Source: Chamaea fasciata
Lineage: Eukaryota; Chordata; Aves; Passeriformes; Sylviidae
Length of the DNA stretch: 64,000 nt
Reading direction: 5' to 3'
Assembly: GCA_029207755.1 (NCBI GenBank)
Contig: JARCOQ010000004.1
Span: 38,328,685-38,392,684, forward strand
The notes below the pieces were generated by a model. That model was not told the origin of the DNA. It made no database searches and saw only the letters and a program-made list of their open reading frames with translations. Position numbers and translations under genes: made by a program. Within the stretch, counting starts at the first letter, position 1, and the number at the start of each line of letters is the position of its first letter. Positions 51,201 through 63,645 of this stretch are shown in pieces.

Positions 51201-52747
51201 CAAACAAATGAAGAGAGGAAATGAATGCTCATTAAAATAACAAAATCAAACAGTAGTTTGATTTCCATAATTCTCATCTACTTGTCTCTCCTGAAAAGAC
51301 ATGAGGGATTATTATATTGAAGGCATATTGTGTAAAAAAATACCAAAGGCTGAAGTTATTTTGCTCTTTTTATTCCTTTCCTATGCAGTTAATAATCATT
51401 AATTATTAATGTATAGCCCATTTTGTATCTGAAATGAAAGTATTTCAAACGAAGGTGGTGGTTTAATTATTAGAATGATGGAGTCAAACTCCATAAGTAG
51501 AATTTAAAAATTATTTGTAATTGGGGATTTCTGGTTTTATCTCATTTATTTCTTTGGGGCCTGATGATTTTGAAGTGGTGGCTGACCTCCCTTTTGGTTA
51601 AGAGTTTGATTTCCAGAACAACCAGAATCAAAAGACGTCTTTTAAATCTTGAGCACTTGCAGCTGTATGCTGGATGTGGATAAATTTGTGGGTCTGTGAG
51701 CTGCTGATGTAGAGGTGCTGTTGACCGTGACCAATCCACAACAGGCAAAGTCTCTGAAGGCTTGCTTTCCTGTAGGATGCTTTATCTGTTATCTTTCTGT
51801 ACACTGGTTCAGGTTCTTGAAAATACTGGAGTTAATTAAAAAGAGAAATATTTTTAAATTATTGCAGACAAGACTTAGGAGCAGGGAAAAAAACACCAAA
51901 AAACAGTGTAAGGAGATGAGCAAGCTCTAGACCTGTGACAAGGAACATGAAAACTTCTGTCTTGATCAGGAGACAATTTTACTTTTCACAACTTTTTTTT
52001 CCTTCTCTATGGGTTTGTTTTTGCCATAGGATGCAGCTACTGTGAAGCATGTATGTAGGCTTTTGGAATTTATCTGAGGCTTATGAGATGTTTTATTCAT
52101 CACAACATAATACAGAGAAGTACTTAATCTATTGGAGATGGTAATATTGGTTATGAAAGCAGGAGCGCATTTTAACTTGCACAACTCAGTCCAACACTGT
52201 CTGGGCAGTAATAGATGTGTCCTGTTATAACCTGTTTTCTGTGTTTATACCTGAAAGCAACTCTTTCCAGACATAGTTGATTTCTTCTGATGAAGCAGCA
52301 TTTCAACAATCCTGTGACATTTCAAAATGAATGTGGAAAGACAAAGGGTTTTATTATTTACTGGTACATGTATTTTTTTCCCCAGTATTCTGTTCTTTTT
52401 GCTTTTAGATAACGTAATTGCTTTAATGACATAATGGAAGTGTTTTGTGGAGAGTACTCAAAACAGGTAATCTCCTGTTGCAATTTTTTAAAGTTTGCTG
52501 TAAATTGCAGAAAAAAAACCTGACCTGTTATGAAACCCTGTGAATCAATGACTGCAGAGGTGAAAGGAGAAAATATAGACTATTTTGTCTAAATAAACAA
52601 GCAAGTGAAAACCTTCTGCCTATTATTGCCAGATTTTAAGTGCTTGCTCTCTAGAAACACTGTAATAAGGAAAAGCATCTGATGATAATATGTTAATTCA
52701 TTACAGTTATTTATTCTCTCTTTATTTCTTAATATTTCCCCTGAGTG
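48220..52747. other. Probable intron, partly less AT-rich, no gene recognised
   Basis: Sequence at about 48.2-49.6 kb is less AT-rich than its surroundings and carries several minus-strand frames (48497-48814, 48926-49168, 49032-49334, 49331-49624). None shows a known domain. It may be an old repeat or retroviral remnant that I cannot name. The remainder is AT-rich intronic sequence. Confidence 0.4.
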
Positions 52748-54235
52748 ATTCATAGAATATACTAACTTGGAAGGGACTGATCAAGATCATGGAGTCCAAT
52801 TCCTGGCCCTGTGCAGTACATTCCAAGAATAACACCATGTGCCTGAGAGCATTGTCCATAGACTTCTGGAGATCAGGCTTGATGCTGTGACCTCTTCCCT
52901 GGGGAGCCTGTTCCAGTGCTCAACAGCCCTCTGGGTAAAAAACTTTTTCCTGATGTCCAGCCTAAATGTTCCCTGACACAGTTTCAGTTTGTTTCCTTGA
53001 GTCCTCTGGCTGGTCACAAGAGTGAAGACATCAGTGCCTGTCCCTCCATTTCCCTTGTGAGGATGTTGAGGACCACTATGAGATCTCCCCTCAGTCTCCT
53101 CCAGGCTAAACAAACCAAGGCACCTCAGCCACTCCTCACATGGCTTCCCTTCCATACCCTTTGCCATCCTCATGGCCCTCATTTGGACACTCTGTAACAG
53201 CTCAATGTCTGTTTTCTGTTGTGGCACCCAGAACTTTCCCCAGCACTGAGGTGAGGCTGCCCCAGCTCAGAGCAGAGCAGGACACTCCCCTCCCTTGCCC
53301 GGCTGGTGATGCTGGGCCTGATGCCCCCCAGGACAGGGTTGGCCCTCCTGGCTGCGAGGGCACTGCTGGATCATGTTCAGCGTTCCCTTGACCAGGACCC
53401 CCAGGTCCCTTTCTGCAGCACTGGTCTCCAACCTCTCATTGTCCAGTGTGTCTATACATCCAGGGTTGCCCTGTCCCAGGTGCAGAATCCAGTACTTGTT
53501 AAACTTCATGTAGTTGACGATTGCTCAGCTCACTGATTTCTGGAGGTCTCTCTTCAGGGCCTCTCTGCCTTTAAGGGAATGAACACCTCCTTCCAGTTTA
53601 GCATCACTGGCAAACTTAGTGCTCCTTTGAATCCCACGTCCAAGACATTGAGGAGAAATGGGCTGAGGATGGAGCCCTGTGGAATCCCACTAATGAGCAG
53701 ACTCCGGTATGATGTCACCTCATTCACCACAACCCTTTGTGCCCAACCCGTGAGCCAAGTGCTCACTCATCAGGTAACATTCAGCTGTCTGCTGGATAAT
53801 TTTGTCTAGGAGAGACAGTTTCCAAGGCTTTGCTAAAGTCCAAAAAAATTACCTCTACTGGTTTTCCTAGATCAGCTCAGTGGGTTACCATGTTGTAGAA
53901 GGAAATCGGGTTGTAGAAGGAAATCAGTTCCCCCTTCACGAATATGTGCTGGCTGTAACTGATGCCTGTGGTGCCCTCCCAGTGTTTCTTCAATACTTCT
54001 CAGAATAATCTTTTCTATGGTTTTACCAGGCACTGAAGTAATACTGGCAGCCTGTAGTTTCCTGAGGCTTCCTACTTGATCTTTTTGGAAAACAGAACAA
54101 AGTTTCCAGTCCCAGACCCCTCTGGGTTCCCAAGACCTCTCCACAATCATCAAGGAAGCCTTTGTGTTGGCATCAGCCAGCTCTTTGAGTATTGTCAGCT
54201 GAATCTCATCAGGCCCCATAGATTTGTAGGGATCC
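52748..54235 (-). mobile_element. 5'-truncated CR1 LINE, about 1.5 kb
   Basis: The left edge is the inverted CR1 terminus (ATTCATAGAATATAC, then AACTTGGAAGGGACTGATCA). Moving right the element goes back through the 3' UTR and most of the reverse transcriptase region, ending near the codons for MGPDEIQ at about 54219. CR1 copies are usually 5'-truncated like this. It lies antisense to the presumed gene. Frameshifts and a damaged active site make it inactive. Confidence 0.95.
52787..54219 (-). pseudogene. CR1 ORF2 reverse transcriptase remnant
   Basis: Four frame-shifted pieces, in protein order: 54219-53872 (early RT, MGPDEIQLTILKELAD then SITSVPGKTIEKIILRSIE), 53766-53554 (GWAQRVVVNEV and SGIPQGSILSPFLLNVL, the conserved PQGS block), 53509-53267 (MKFNKYWILHLG and AERDLGVLV), and 53227-52787 (C-terminal signature RKKFFTQRAVEHWNRLPRE). 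The catalytic FADD block corresponds to minus-strand bases 53614-53601. It lies out of frame with the PQGS piece and would read FASD, so the first catalytic aspartate is lost. The apical endonuclease domain is absent because of 5' truncation. Confidence 0.93.
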
Positions 54236-55848
54236 AGCTAAGTAGTTTAAAAGTAGAACTAAGGTCACTCTAACCTGGAATGTTGTAATTGCTTTCTCAT
54301 TAGAAAAGCTGATTAGTTAGAATATGTTTTACTATTTGTTCTTTTTCCTTTTATTTTGCAGATAGTTACCATGGAGAGTCCAAATCTGTAGTAACTTTAC
54401 TTATTCAGATTTCTCTGGTTCTGAAGTGTAAACCTACTTTTGCTGTTGATGGTTTCCCAGACACCAGAAGTTTTTAGCAGTCAGATGTGCTCCTAGGTAA
54501 TTTCATTAGTGGTCTCTCAAGAGAATTGGATACAAGAAAAGGAAATGCGTGTCACTGGATGACTTAGGGTTTCAAAGGGCCTGGTAGGAAGCTCTGTGCC
54601 TCAAAAAGTTGTCATAGGAAATTACTAAGGCTGTAGAATAGAAGTTGTGAATGAAGCTTGGAGACGAGTGCAAAGTTTTTGAGAAAACAAGGCAGGCAAG
54701 TGAGACTTTAGTGAGCTTAGTAGTGAAGATGGATGCAGTGAGATTCACCTCACAGCATGAGTTTATTTGTTTTCCCATTCAGTTATCTAAATTGTGAGAG
54801 AGCTGTATTTCATTCAGTATAACTGTTTTGAAGATGGCAAACCTTTCTTGGTTTTAGATGTGCTTTTTGGTTTCAAGAAAGTATTTCACTAATGTTTAGG
54901 AATTAGAGTTATTTTAAAAGCTAGGATTAAAACACATCTCTTACACTGACAATGGAAGAACACAGATATTGTGTTGTATGAAAATACAATTTAATCAGAA
55001 TTCAAGCTTTCAGCCTACATGGACAAGAGCTAAGAAGACTCAGACTCATTTTTGATGCAATGTGTTTGAAGTTGGTGGGATATGCTCTCATGCTGAGCAT
55101 ATAAAACTTTAGTAAAAAAATGTAAAAGTCTAGGGATACCGTAAAGCTTTTATGGGCTCATAAAATGAGCTATTAAGAAGGCAGGCTCTTTAGTTATGAT
55201 TGTTCTGTTTGTAGATGTGGCAACCTTACTAAAAGTTAAGGCAGTTATTTCTCTGGAGTACTGAGAGGACTTTTGAGATGTCCTGTTTCTGTCTATTGCA
55301 TCAGGCACATCTTGATGCAAATGCAGCAGTAATGATTTATTCCTCCATCCGTGTTGGAGTGTGACAGTATAGGAGCCATTTCATATTCCAGCTAGGGTGA
55401 CATTACTCAGACTACAAACAGTTAACTGCCTACAGTTGCTGAAAATTTAAGCTGATTGATTAGGAATATACAGAACACAAGAGGTGGGTTGCAATGCACA
55501 ACAGTCTTAATGGTGCAGAAGAAAATGGTTTCGTTAGCTGGGACGCAGTGCTGTTAATAACATGAGTTTTCTGTGGTGCTTTACAGAGGATACAACTAGC
55601 AAAATTACAAAACATCACAGAAGGATGTTATTCAAAGCCTAACCAATGAATATCCTTCCACTGGTAGATTCTCAAAGGAGTGTTGAATTTTAAGACAGTA
55701 AAAAACCACACATGTGATTTTGGTTTATCAAGGATTTTTCTCATTTTTACAAACAAGATGCTTCTAGGCTACAGAGATGCTAGCAGTTTTTTGTTTGTTT
55801 GTTTTTCCTTACAGACACAAGGTAATCACTGCATGCCAAATAAACAAT
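54236..55848. other. Probable intron, nothing recognised
   Basis: Unique-looking AT-rich DNA, with a short (TTTG)n run near 55786-55805. No gene or transposon seen. Confidence 0.45.
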
Positions 55849-55883
55849 GACTATGAGATATACTCATAGTATATCTCAAAGTC
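55849..55883. repeat. 15-bp inverted repeat (one mismatch) with 5-base loop
   Basis: GACTATGAGATATAC (55849-55863), loop TCATA (55864-55868), GTATATCTCAAAGTC (55869-55883). The inner ten base pairs are perfect, then one A-A mismatch and four more pairs. The arms are AT-rich. It could be chance, a MITE relic or a small structured RNA element. It is below usual pre-miRNA size. Confidence 0.9.
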
Positions 55884-58800
55884 CTATATACACTTACTTG
55901 TGTCTCTGTAACCTACTGAGTACAGCATTGCCCTTTCCTTGGCATTGCCTCTCTCAGCGAGAGAGCCGTAGCAAAGTAGCAACTTTGTATAAAATGCCTG
56001 TTAAATCAGAAGTTTGCCTTAGCTGTTTAATCTGTTTTTTTGGAAAGGGGATGAGGATAAAAAACAATGTCCTCACTGCTGCATACTTTTGAAGAGGTTT
56101 CTACTTCAAAGAGGAAATCAGATTCCTATGCATGAGTTAATTTGGTAAAGAAAAAATGCAGCTCATCCAGCTTCTGTAGATTGCTTTTTGCACTCCACCA
56201 AAATGTTCTTGAGGTTTTCTTTTCTCACTCTTTTTCTACATTTCATGTTTTTGTCACTTGCAGGACTGTCTGAACCACCCACAGTTCAGTCTCCCTTTTA
56301 AGGAATTAATTGTATTTCAAAAATGCCAGATTTTTCTTGGAAATCAGTGGTTTATCTGCGTTTGCCTTCCCTGGACTGTTCTCTTTGCATGAGTTAGCTG
56401 TCCTGTTCTTTCCTTCAGACTTTCTGCAACACTGAGATTACCATCTCTATGCATATTTTTCTCTTTCCACTCCAGTTTCATATATATGTGTATGACTGTG
56501 TGTATATGGATATCCATACAAAGTATTTTTGAAAGATGAGTGACAGTTATATTGTGCTATTTTTGAAGAATAAGCAGAAATGTTATTAAACTGAAAAACA
56601 TTGATGGGCCCTTCCCACTTTTTAATTGGGTTTCTTATGTGTAGACAAGTACAGGATGCCTGAATCAATGTCTCTTTACCACAAGTGACTCAATATCTCC
56701 CACCCACTAATGTGGTGGTTGTTGTTGTTGTTCTCACAGCCTTTTCCTGTGTCTTATTTTCTTAGAAACAGCAGTATATTTCATATGATGCTCAAACTGG
56801 TACCTGGCTCTTTCTGAGTCAGGCAAGTTGAGGCGTGGACTGGAGCTCAGAGTTTTTTTAGACTCCACCTGCCAGAACTGGAAAGGCTAGTGAGACTATC
56901 TGGTACTCCTATGCCTAGTTGGGGGTCTTACGACATAAAACAGGCCATTTAATGTTGAAACTGGAGGCAAGGCTTAAAAAAGATGCCCATCCAAATACGT
57001 CTTCTGTCTGGCTTTTCAACCTCTTTTGTTAATTTATTTTTTAACTGCTGGCAAAGGTTAAAAGAATGTAATGACATATTTGTATAAGGACATTTCCATA
57101 TATATTTCCATGCATAATGCTCATTTGGCATTGTAATAGAATAGTAAGTAGTTCTCATTTCTGAGCAGAAACTAAGATAGTCTCTGATAGAACTAGTTTC
57201 ATCGTTAATATTATTTAGTGTCATGATTTTGAGGGCAATTGAAGAGTGTTTTGCTTCACTTAATAATGTAGGATTAGAAAGCTATAGCTGATTGTGATTA
57301 GCTGTGCTGATGATCCTGCTGCATACGATGCTTACTGCAGGCAGCAAGGGAGATCATGGTTAATTGCTAGGTTGTTTCTTGAGATGGCTGTTCAACTAAC
57401 AGGTGCTTATCTCAGTACAGAGTGGATGCTAAAGGAAGGATCACTTAAGGAAAGTTGAGGAACTTTCATTGTTCCAAGTAATCTGAGTAGATGAAATGCC
57501 CCATACCATCATAATCAGACTAAAACACTGAGAGTATGGTCTCAGGTTCATTCTATTAAAATCCTTAAGTGTTTTCCTAATTTGTTTTATTTATGGCTGA
57601 ACTTCAGCTGCTGTACTTGCCAGGCCTCTGGGTCTTGATGCACCCCTTAAATAGAAGTCAATGCTCTGCTGGCAGATAGGGAGGAGATGATAAATATTAA
57701 GTTTTGTGAGGTAAATCAGCTGTTAAAATGTTGATTCTGCTGGAATATACTGTTAGTGTGATTGTTGTGTATTCATTCATGCAACACTTAAAATTCATGT
57801 TAAGGGTTGGTAATACAGCTGATTCAGTGCATAATGAAGTGGATATGAAAAGTATAGCTAAAAGGTATTACCTGGGAAGTACTCCACCTTCCCCCACCTG
57901 TCTTTGTTCAATGGAATGTTTTGATTTTTTATGGTATTATCTTGATATCCCACACCTATTTTTCCATCCAGAGATCCAGTGCATCTGGGGTGCACATGCA
58001 AGTAAGAAATCTAACACATACATGGTAGATCTGCTAGAAAACAAATGTTTTCAAAAGTGGCTTGTGTGTGAGTGGTACATTTGACATCTGATCCACTTAG
58101 GCTGCTCTGGGCTTTCATACACATGAAACATGTGGCACAGCATGGCAGCTGCCATATTCTTGGAAAAGTCACAGTCCAAGCCAGCTATAGTTCACACTGA
58201 AGGATGAATCTTTTGTTCATTCCCGAATTTTAGCAGCGACTTGATATATTAGGAATGCATCCTATTGGTCACTCTAAAACTCCGGGGGAGCTGATGTAAT
58301 ATGGAAGAAATAGGACATTTTAAAAGTCTCCTTTTTTAATCTCTTAATTTTAAAATTTAGTCTCTTAATTTTTTTATACATTTTTTCATGCCAAGTTGCA
58401 GTAATGTAGACAGCCTGCTCTTTTGATTTCCTGAAGACTTGCTCTGACATATAATGGCTATAGTCTTAATTTCAGTTTGTTTAAAGGTCAAGGCAAGCAC
58501 CATTATTTTCACGTTACTTTTGTGTAGATGACCATATACTTTTTCCCTGTCTTCTTCAGCATGGTACCAGGAATGTGAGAGGTCAGAAATTCTGGCCTAA
58601 TTATTTGCCTTATTTCATTGCATGAGAGCTCACAATTGAACTGCTGAATTTTTACCCCCACAGGGGTAAGATGAGATTAGGAAAGGGAATAATAATTAGA
58701 ATATATTTTAAAACATAATAATTCAACGATGATTTTTGTGTATTTCAAAGTCAGTAATTTTAAAGTGTATGCCTGTTACAGAGGTATGTACAACTTATAA

Positions 58801-61018
58801 CTTAATAAGTGCTTGAAGAAAAAGTTACTCTTGATATATACCAGTTATTAGTTTTTGACTTGTAGCCTGAGAAATATTTGATGGAATTCTCTATTGAATT
58901 TGGAACCTGTAAGCAGATGTCAACAACAGAGGGAAAAAAATTCCAATTTTAATCTGTTCTTAACATATAGCTAGGTCTGTCCTTTCAAAAAACGTACTAT
59001 AGCTTTTGGGAGTGAAGGGAAACAACAACAAAAAATTAATATTTTTGAAGGGCATGTCTCATGGGTATTTTCTTTTCTCTCCACAAAGAGAACTGAAATT
59101 TTTGTTGAACACAGTCATCCATTTGCCAGAAATTGTGGGATGTTCCTGGAGAACACTGACAAAAAAAAAATTGAGATCTTTCATTACTGTTGTAGGAAAA
59201 CACACGGTTAAGACATGCATAAATTGTACAAGCCTCAGTCTACCTATGGCAGCAAGCGGAATTAGAAACAAAAATTTTTATAATGAAAAAAGAGCTCAGT
59301 GCTTCAAGTCAAATGTTTGGGTTATTCAATTCTGAATCAGAGCTTTTTCTGTTTGAATGAATCTTACTTGTTTGTGCAGTGTAAAGTGCATTTTTGTATA
59401 TCACATAAAAATTTCCATTGAAATGTAATTGCACTTGTCAGCATCACATGAGAACTGATTCACACACAGAGATATTCAAGATTAGATTACAGCCCCTAGT
59501 AATACATAATTTTGTTGCAGCCTTGTTGGAAAACATCTCCTGACTTGCAAATGAATCTTGAACAGGGTCCTCAGAAAGAGAGCAGAAATAGTCTGTCTAA
59601 GCAGAGTGGGAGAACAAATATTAGTCTTCTGAGTTTCAAGGAACCTATGCGCAGAATGTGATTTCAAAGTCTCTTGTCTATCATTGCTTCTGATTTTCCT
59701 GCTGTAAAGTGTTCTACAGTACTACAGGTACCCTGCAGAGCTTTGCTGTGTTTTCTTCTGTGATAGAGGTTTTCTCAGATGGCAATAATCTATTACATGA
59801 AGTTCTGTGTGTGACTAGAGCTACTCTTGATTTACCCTGAATAACATGGGCTATTTTCAGTGTGCTGCCATCTCCACAAAGTTTTCCTGCTATGGTGCTT
59901 GGAGAATTTTGATTCCTCTTTAGCAGCATTCTCAGTGTGTTACAACAAGTGGGTTGAGTAGTTCTTGATAAGCCAGAATAGTACTTGGAAGTGAAGCAAA
60001 AGATGGGTTTGTCAGTGGTCAAGCAAATAGTGGTAGGGTCATTTCATAGGTATTCAGAAGAAAGAAATCCAAAAATTATTTGCCGTTTCTGAATTTGGCA
60101 GTACTTTATCTCCTAATATAGTTACACTATGTGACTCTATAGTCTACATTGTGAAAAACTTGCCTTTGTCATAAATACCTATGCTGGCATTGTGTTGAGC
60201 ATGTGAATCCTTGAATACATGGAGCTGTGCTAGATATCCCAAAACAAGGGCTGATGCATGAAAGAAATACAGTCTTAACTCTCATTTGTTCTTACATGCA
60301 GCCAGTAACAATCTTGAGGGGACTTAGAAAATTCCTTATCAGTTTCCAGTTGACAGTTAACAGTGCAATCATGCTTTAGCAAATGTATGGCTATTAGTCA
60401 TTTTAACATCTACGCTGTGATTCATCTTAGGCTCAAGAGCTCACTTGCACAAGCATGTTTTCACCTCTTTGGAGGACCAGTTTAAGGAAATGTCTATTAT
60501 AATTAGAGATGCCCTTTTGAGACCTGCTAGAGATCACCTGCTGAGACCTTGTTTAATGCAGACAAAACCTCAGCTACTTTCAGTTGTCTGCCCTGAAACC
60601 AAAAGGGGTCAAAATTCGTTGAAATTGTGGAAGGTGTCTCTGCACTGGTCTGTCTACATCTCCATTCTTCAGACATCTTACTCACTCAACAGCCCTTCTT
60701 TGTTCTTACTCTAAAAGAAGTAAATCCTCTCTCCATTCCCCACCCCATTTTCTTTTCATAAATGGTTAGATAGTACAGTTTATTGATACAGAATTTCAAA
60801 ACTACTGTCTCCCCTGGATATATTTCTTGATACCTCCTAAGACTTGGTGGCATAGTCTTATTATCTAATCCCCCTTGTCACTCAACAGCTGTTGAGCATA
60901 TACTCTTGCCCTTTGAAGTACCAAATGATCTTTCTTCTGCTGGCTAGCATGGATAGTCATCTGGGTACTTTCCAAAATTCTTTCTTTGAAAAATGTGACT
61001 GCCAGTGCTGAAACAGTT
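55884..61018. other. Probable intron, nothing recognised
   Basis: Contains a 14-bp perfect palindrome TATGGATATCCATA (56505-56518) and a (GTT)n run near 56718-56731. The open frames at 57728-58084, 59006-59335 and 60445-60714 have no recognisable domain. Confidence 0.45.
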
Positions 61019-61242
61019 GCTTTTTGTTGGTGTTGCTTTTTGTTGGTGTTGCTTTTTGTTGGTGTTGCTTTTTGTTGGTGTTGCTTTTTGTTGGTGTTGC
61101 TTTTTGTTGGTGTTGCTTTTTGTTGGTGTTGCTTTTTGTTGGTGTTGCTTTTTGTTGGTGTTGCTTTTTGTTGGTGTTGCTTTTTGTTGGTGTTGCTTTT
61201 TGTTGGTGTTGCTTTTTGTTGGTGTTGCTTTTTGTTGGTGTT
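61019..61242 (+). repeat. 16-bp minisatellite, 14 perfect copies
   Basis: 224 bp made of fourteen identical units GCTTTTTGTTGGTGTT. Because 16 is not a multiple of three and the unit has no plus-strand stop, all three plus frames are open and give the same cyclic 16-residue peptide in different phases; the minus-strand frame behaves likewise. None is a gene. The lack of divergence points to recent expansion or an assembly-sensitive locus. Confidence 0.97.
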
Positions 61243-61244
61243 GC

Positions 61245-61432
61245 GTTTTTTTTGGGTTTTTGGGGGGTTTTTTTTTTTGGGTTTTGGGGGGTTTTTTTTT
61301 TTGGGTTTTGGGGGGTTTTTTTTTTTGGGGTTTTGGGGGGTTTTTTTTTTTGGGTTTTTGGGGGTTTTTTTTTTTGGGTTTTTGGGGGTTTTTTTTTTTG
61401 GGTTTTTGGGGTTTTTTTTTTTTTTTTTTTTT
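61245..61432 (+). repeat. 24-bp G/T minisatellite, G-quadruplex candidate
   Basis: It directly follows the 16-bp array. Six to seven units have the pattern T11-G3-T4-G6 or T11-G3-T5-G5, keeping a 24-bp period, and end in a run of 21 T. The plus strand has more than a dozen G-runs of three or more. Frames through it (FFFGF/WGVFFF plus, PKKKNP minus) come from the repeat. Confidence 0.95.
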
Positions 61433-61862
61433 ACATTAAGGCAGCTTATGAAGCTGAGGAATGAGATTGGGCTTGAGAATGATAGCATGAGGAAACCTGC
61501 TTGTAATCTCCCTCTTGTCTAATGCATTTTTATTCATAACTATCCTTTCATGTAGTTTTGACTTCCTTTAACAGTTTAATCTCCTGTAGTTTATCTAATC
61601 TCTTGCTACATGTCATATCAAATGTTTTATTACAGTCAGAAGAGTAAAAAAAATATTGTTACGCTTCCCTTTTATTCAGGAATCTGGCCTTTTTTATCCA
61701 AGGAGGTTGTTTGGTCCATCTAACAAGCTTAATTTGCACCAGATTTTCTCCAATTATTAGTCCTAAATGTAATGGAAACAGCTTGCTGGTTTTTTCTGCA
61801 CAACTGTAGGAATAAATCAGAGGGCTTTTTATTTTTGTGGGTTTTTTTATTTTTGTTTTTTT
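61433..61862. other. Probable intron, nothing recognised
   Basis: AT-rich unique sequence between the 61.2 kb arrays and the next G/T tract. Confidence 0.45.
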
Positions 61863-61923
61863 GGGGGGGGAGGTTTGGTTTTTTTGGGGGGGGTTTTTTG
61901 GGGGTTTTTTGTTTGTTTTGGGG
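61863..61923 (+). repeat. G/T low-complexity tract
   Basis: G-runs of 8, 8, 5 and 4 are separated by T-rich spacers (GTTTGTTTT, TTTTTT and similar). It is not a regular tandem array, but its composition matches the 24-bp array 430 bp upstream. The frame at 61837-62160 is read-through. Confidence 0.85.
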
Positions 61924-63574
61924 AGGATGATTTGGGAGTCTCAGGATTACCAGCTAAAAGCACTACTGATGAAGTTTAGGCCTGCACTTAACTGTATAAA
62001 AAGTTTAATTTTATTAAAGAACCAGGGGGACCACAGCAAGGATGAGGTGTGGCATTTATGTTCCTCGAGTAGACTTTTGATTGTTATTTGCATTAAAATG
62101 TCTAAAAACTCCCACATATGTGTATCTTTTCTCTTAAGTCTTCTGCTTACAGTGGAATAACTTATAATTAAAAAATAGTACTGAAACTTGACATATATTT
62201 GGCTTGACATTGCTGTTACATAATTTTCTAGACTTTGTAAGTGCAGGCACTGTCATTTGTGATCCCAGTTTGACAACTTAGTTGAATCTTCCTACTGAAA
62301 CAAAGATTTTAAGTACTGAATGCGTTTGACAAAAATTCTGCTAGCAGAGGATGTCTCCCATCCTCTCTTGTGGGGAGATCTTGCCTTCTATTCTCCTTTT
62401 TGTGTATGTGAGGGTTCCTGGGAAGAGACCAGAATTATTCTAGTCAGGGAAGCAGGAGAAGAATTTTGTAAAGGGAGCATGTGAAAGAGCTGAAATTGGA
62501 AAATATGAACAGTTCAAGTAGCAAGGGAGGTTTATGTGCACAAGATAAAATGAGGAGCATTATGACAACACATGGTAACACCAAATATAAGTATGTGGGC
62601 AAAACTGTCCACCTTAAACAACATGAATCCAACATGAAATGAATTGTATGCTGTAGTTTAGATGCTGCAGAGGATATGCTGTGATGCTTGGGAGGAACTA
62701 CTGCAAATCCCTTAAGCCATTTTCACAGACCAGTCACTTGCACCTAATGGTAATGGTTTTTTAAAGTTTTAGTGCTAAGCAGATTTACCAGACTACCGCA
62801 GACGTACCAGAGGTGTGCACCTTGTTTTTAGTTCTGTGACCTGTTAAGAAGCTTGGACACATCAATACTGTGTAGCCAGATATAATCTGTTCTAGCCATC
62901 ATGCCTCTTCCTTGTTGAGAAGTGATAACTTTTGGAAGATGTCTTACGTTCTATTTTTATGCAGTGTTTCAAAATCTCCATGAAGGGGCGAGGCATGTAC
63001 AAATGACAAGTACAAAACTCAGTCTTTTTATACACCAAATACACTTGTCAATACGTATCATTTACATTGCCCTCATAGACACTACCTTATTTGTATAGTC
63101 AGAGGGAAGAAAGTAACTTGTGTGGCCCTTATGGCTGGTGGGAGAACTTAGCATTTCAGGAAGTTGCCTCCAGAGCCTGATGAAGTAAAACTCTACTCCA
63201 GGTTCTACTCCCTATTGTATTCTAACTGAAGTACATTTTACATCTTTGCTTCCCTATGGCCACCTCAGTCATATCAATAATATTCCTAGATACAAACTAC
63301 AGTTTGTAAGATTGCATTATTTCCCCTGTTCCTGGCAAATGTTTACTGTCATGGACTCACTGCTATAGATTTCCTTATCAGAGTTCAGATATAGCAATAA
63401 TTTTCACCATTGTGTAGAAACACTTCTACATGAGGATTTTTAAACTAAGCAGGCTTTAACAGAAAAACTGGCTGTTGCCAAAGGTGAAAACACTCCGTAG
63501 GTGTCTTTATTGCTGCATGGTATGCTGTATGATTTGCACAATATTGGCAAGGAGAATCCCCTCAGAAATCCTGG
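61924..63574. other. Probable intron, nothing recognised
   Basis: AT-rich unique DNA. No exon with splice sites, transposon or RNA gene was recognised. Confidence 0.45.
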
Positions 63575-63645
63575 GGGACCATGCTTGAGCATGGAGGTGG
63601 GATTACATGGTCTGCCAGTGGTCTCTTCCAACACGGCACATGAAA
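63575..63645 (+). mobile_element. Degraded CR1-like 3' terminus
   Basis: GCATGGAGGTGGGATTACAT, then GGTCTGCCAGTGGTCTCTTCCAACACGG, matches the order of the CR1 'GGAGGTTGGACTAGATGATCTCC...GTCCCTTCCAAC' terminus. The octamer tail is not visible and the left limit is unclear. Confidence 0.55.

Noticed and set aside
60865..61522. Frames of 144-207 codons through the 61 kb minisatellites
   Set aside because: Both arrays have units that lack stops in these frames. The peptides are cyclic or homopolymeric, with no gene structure.
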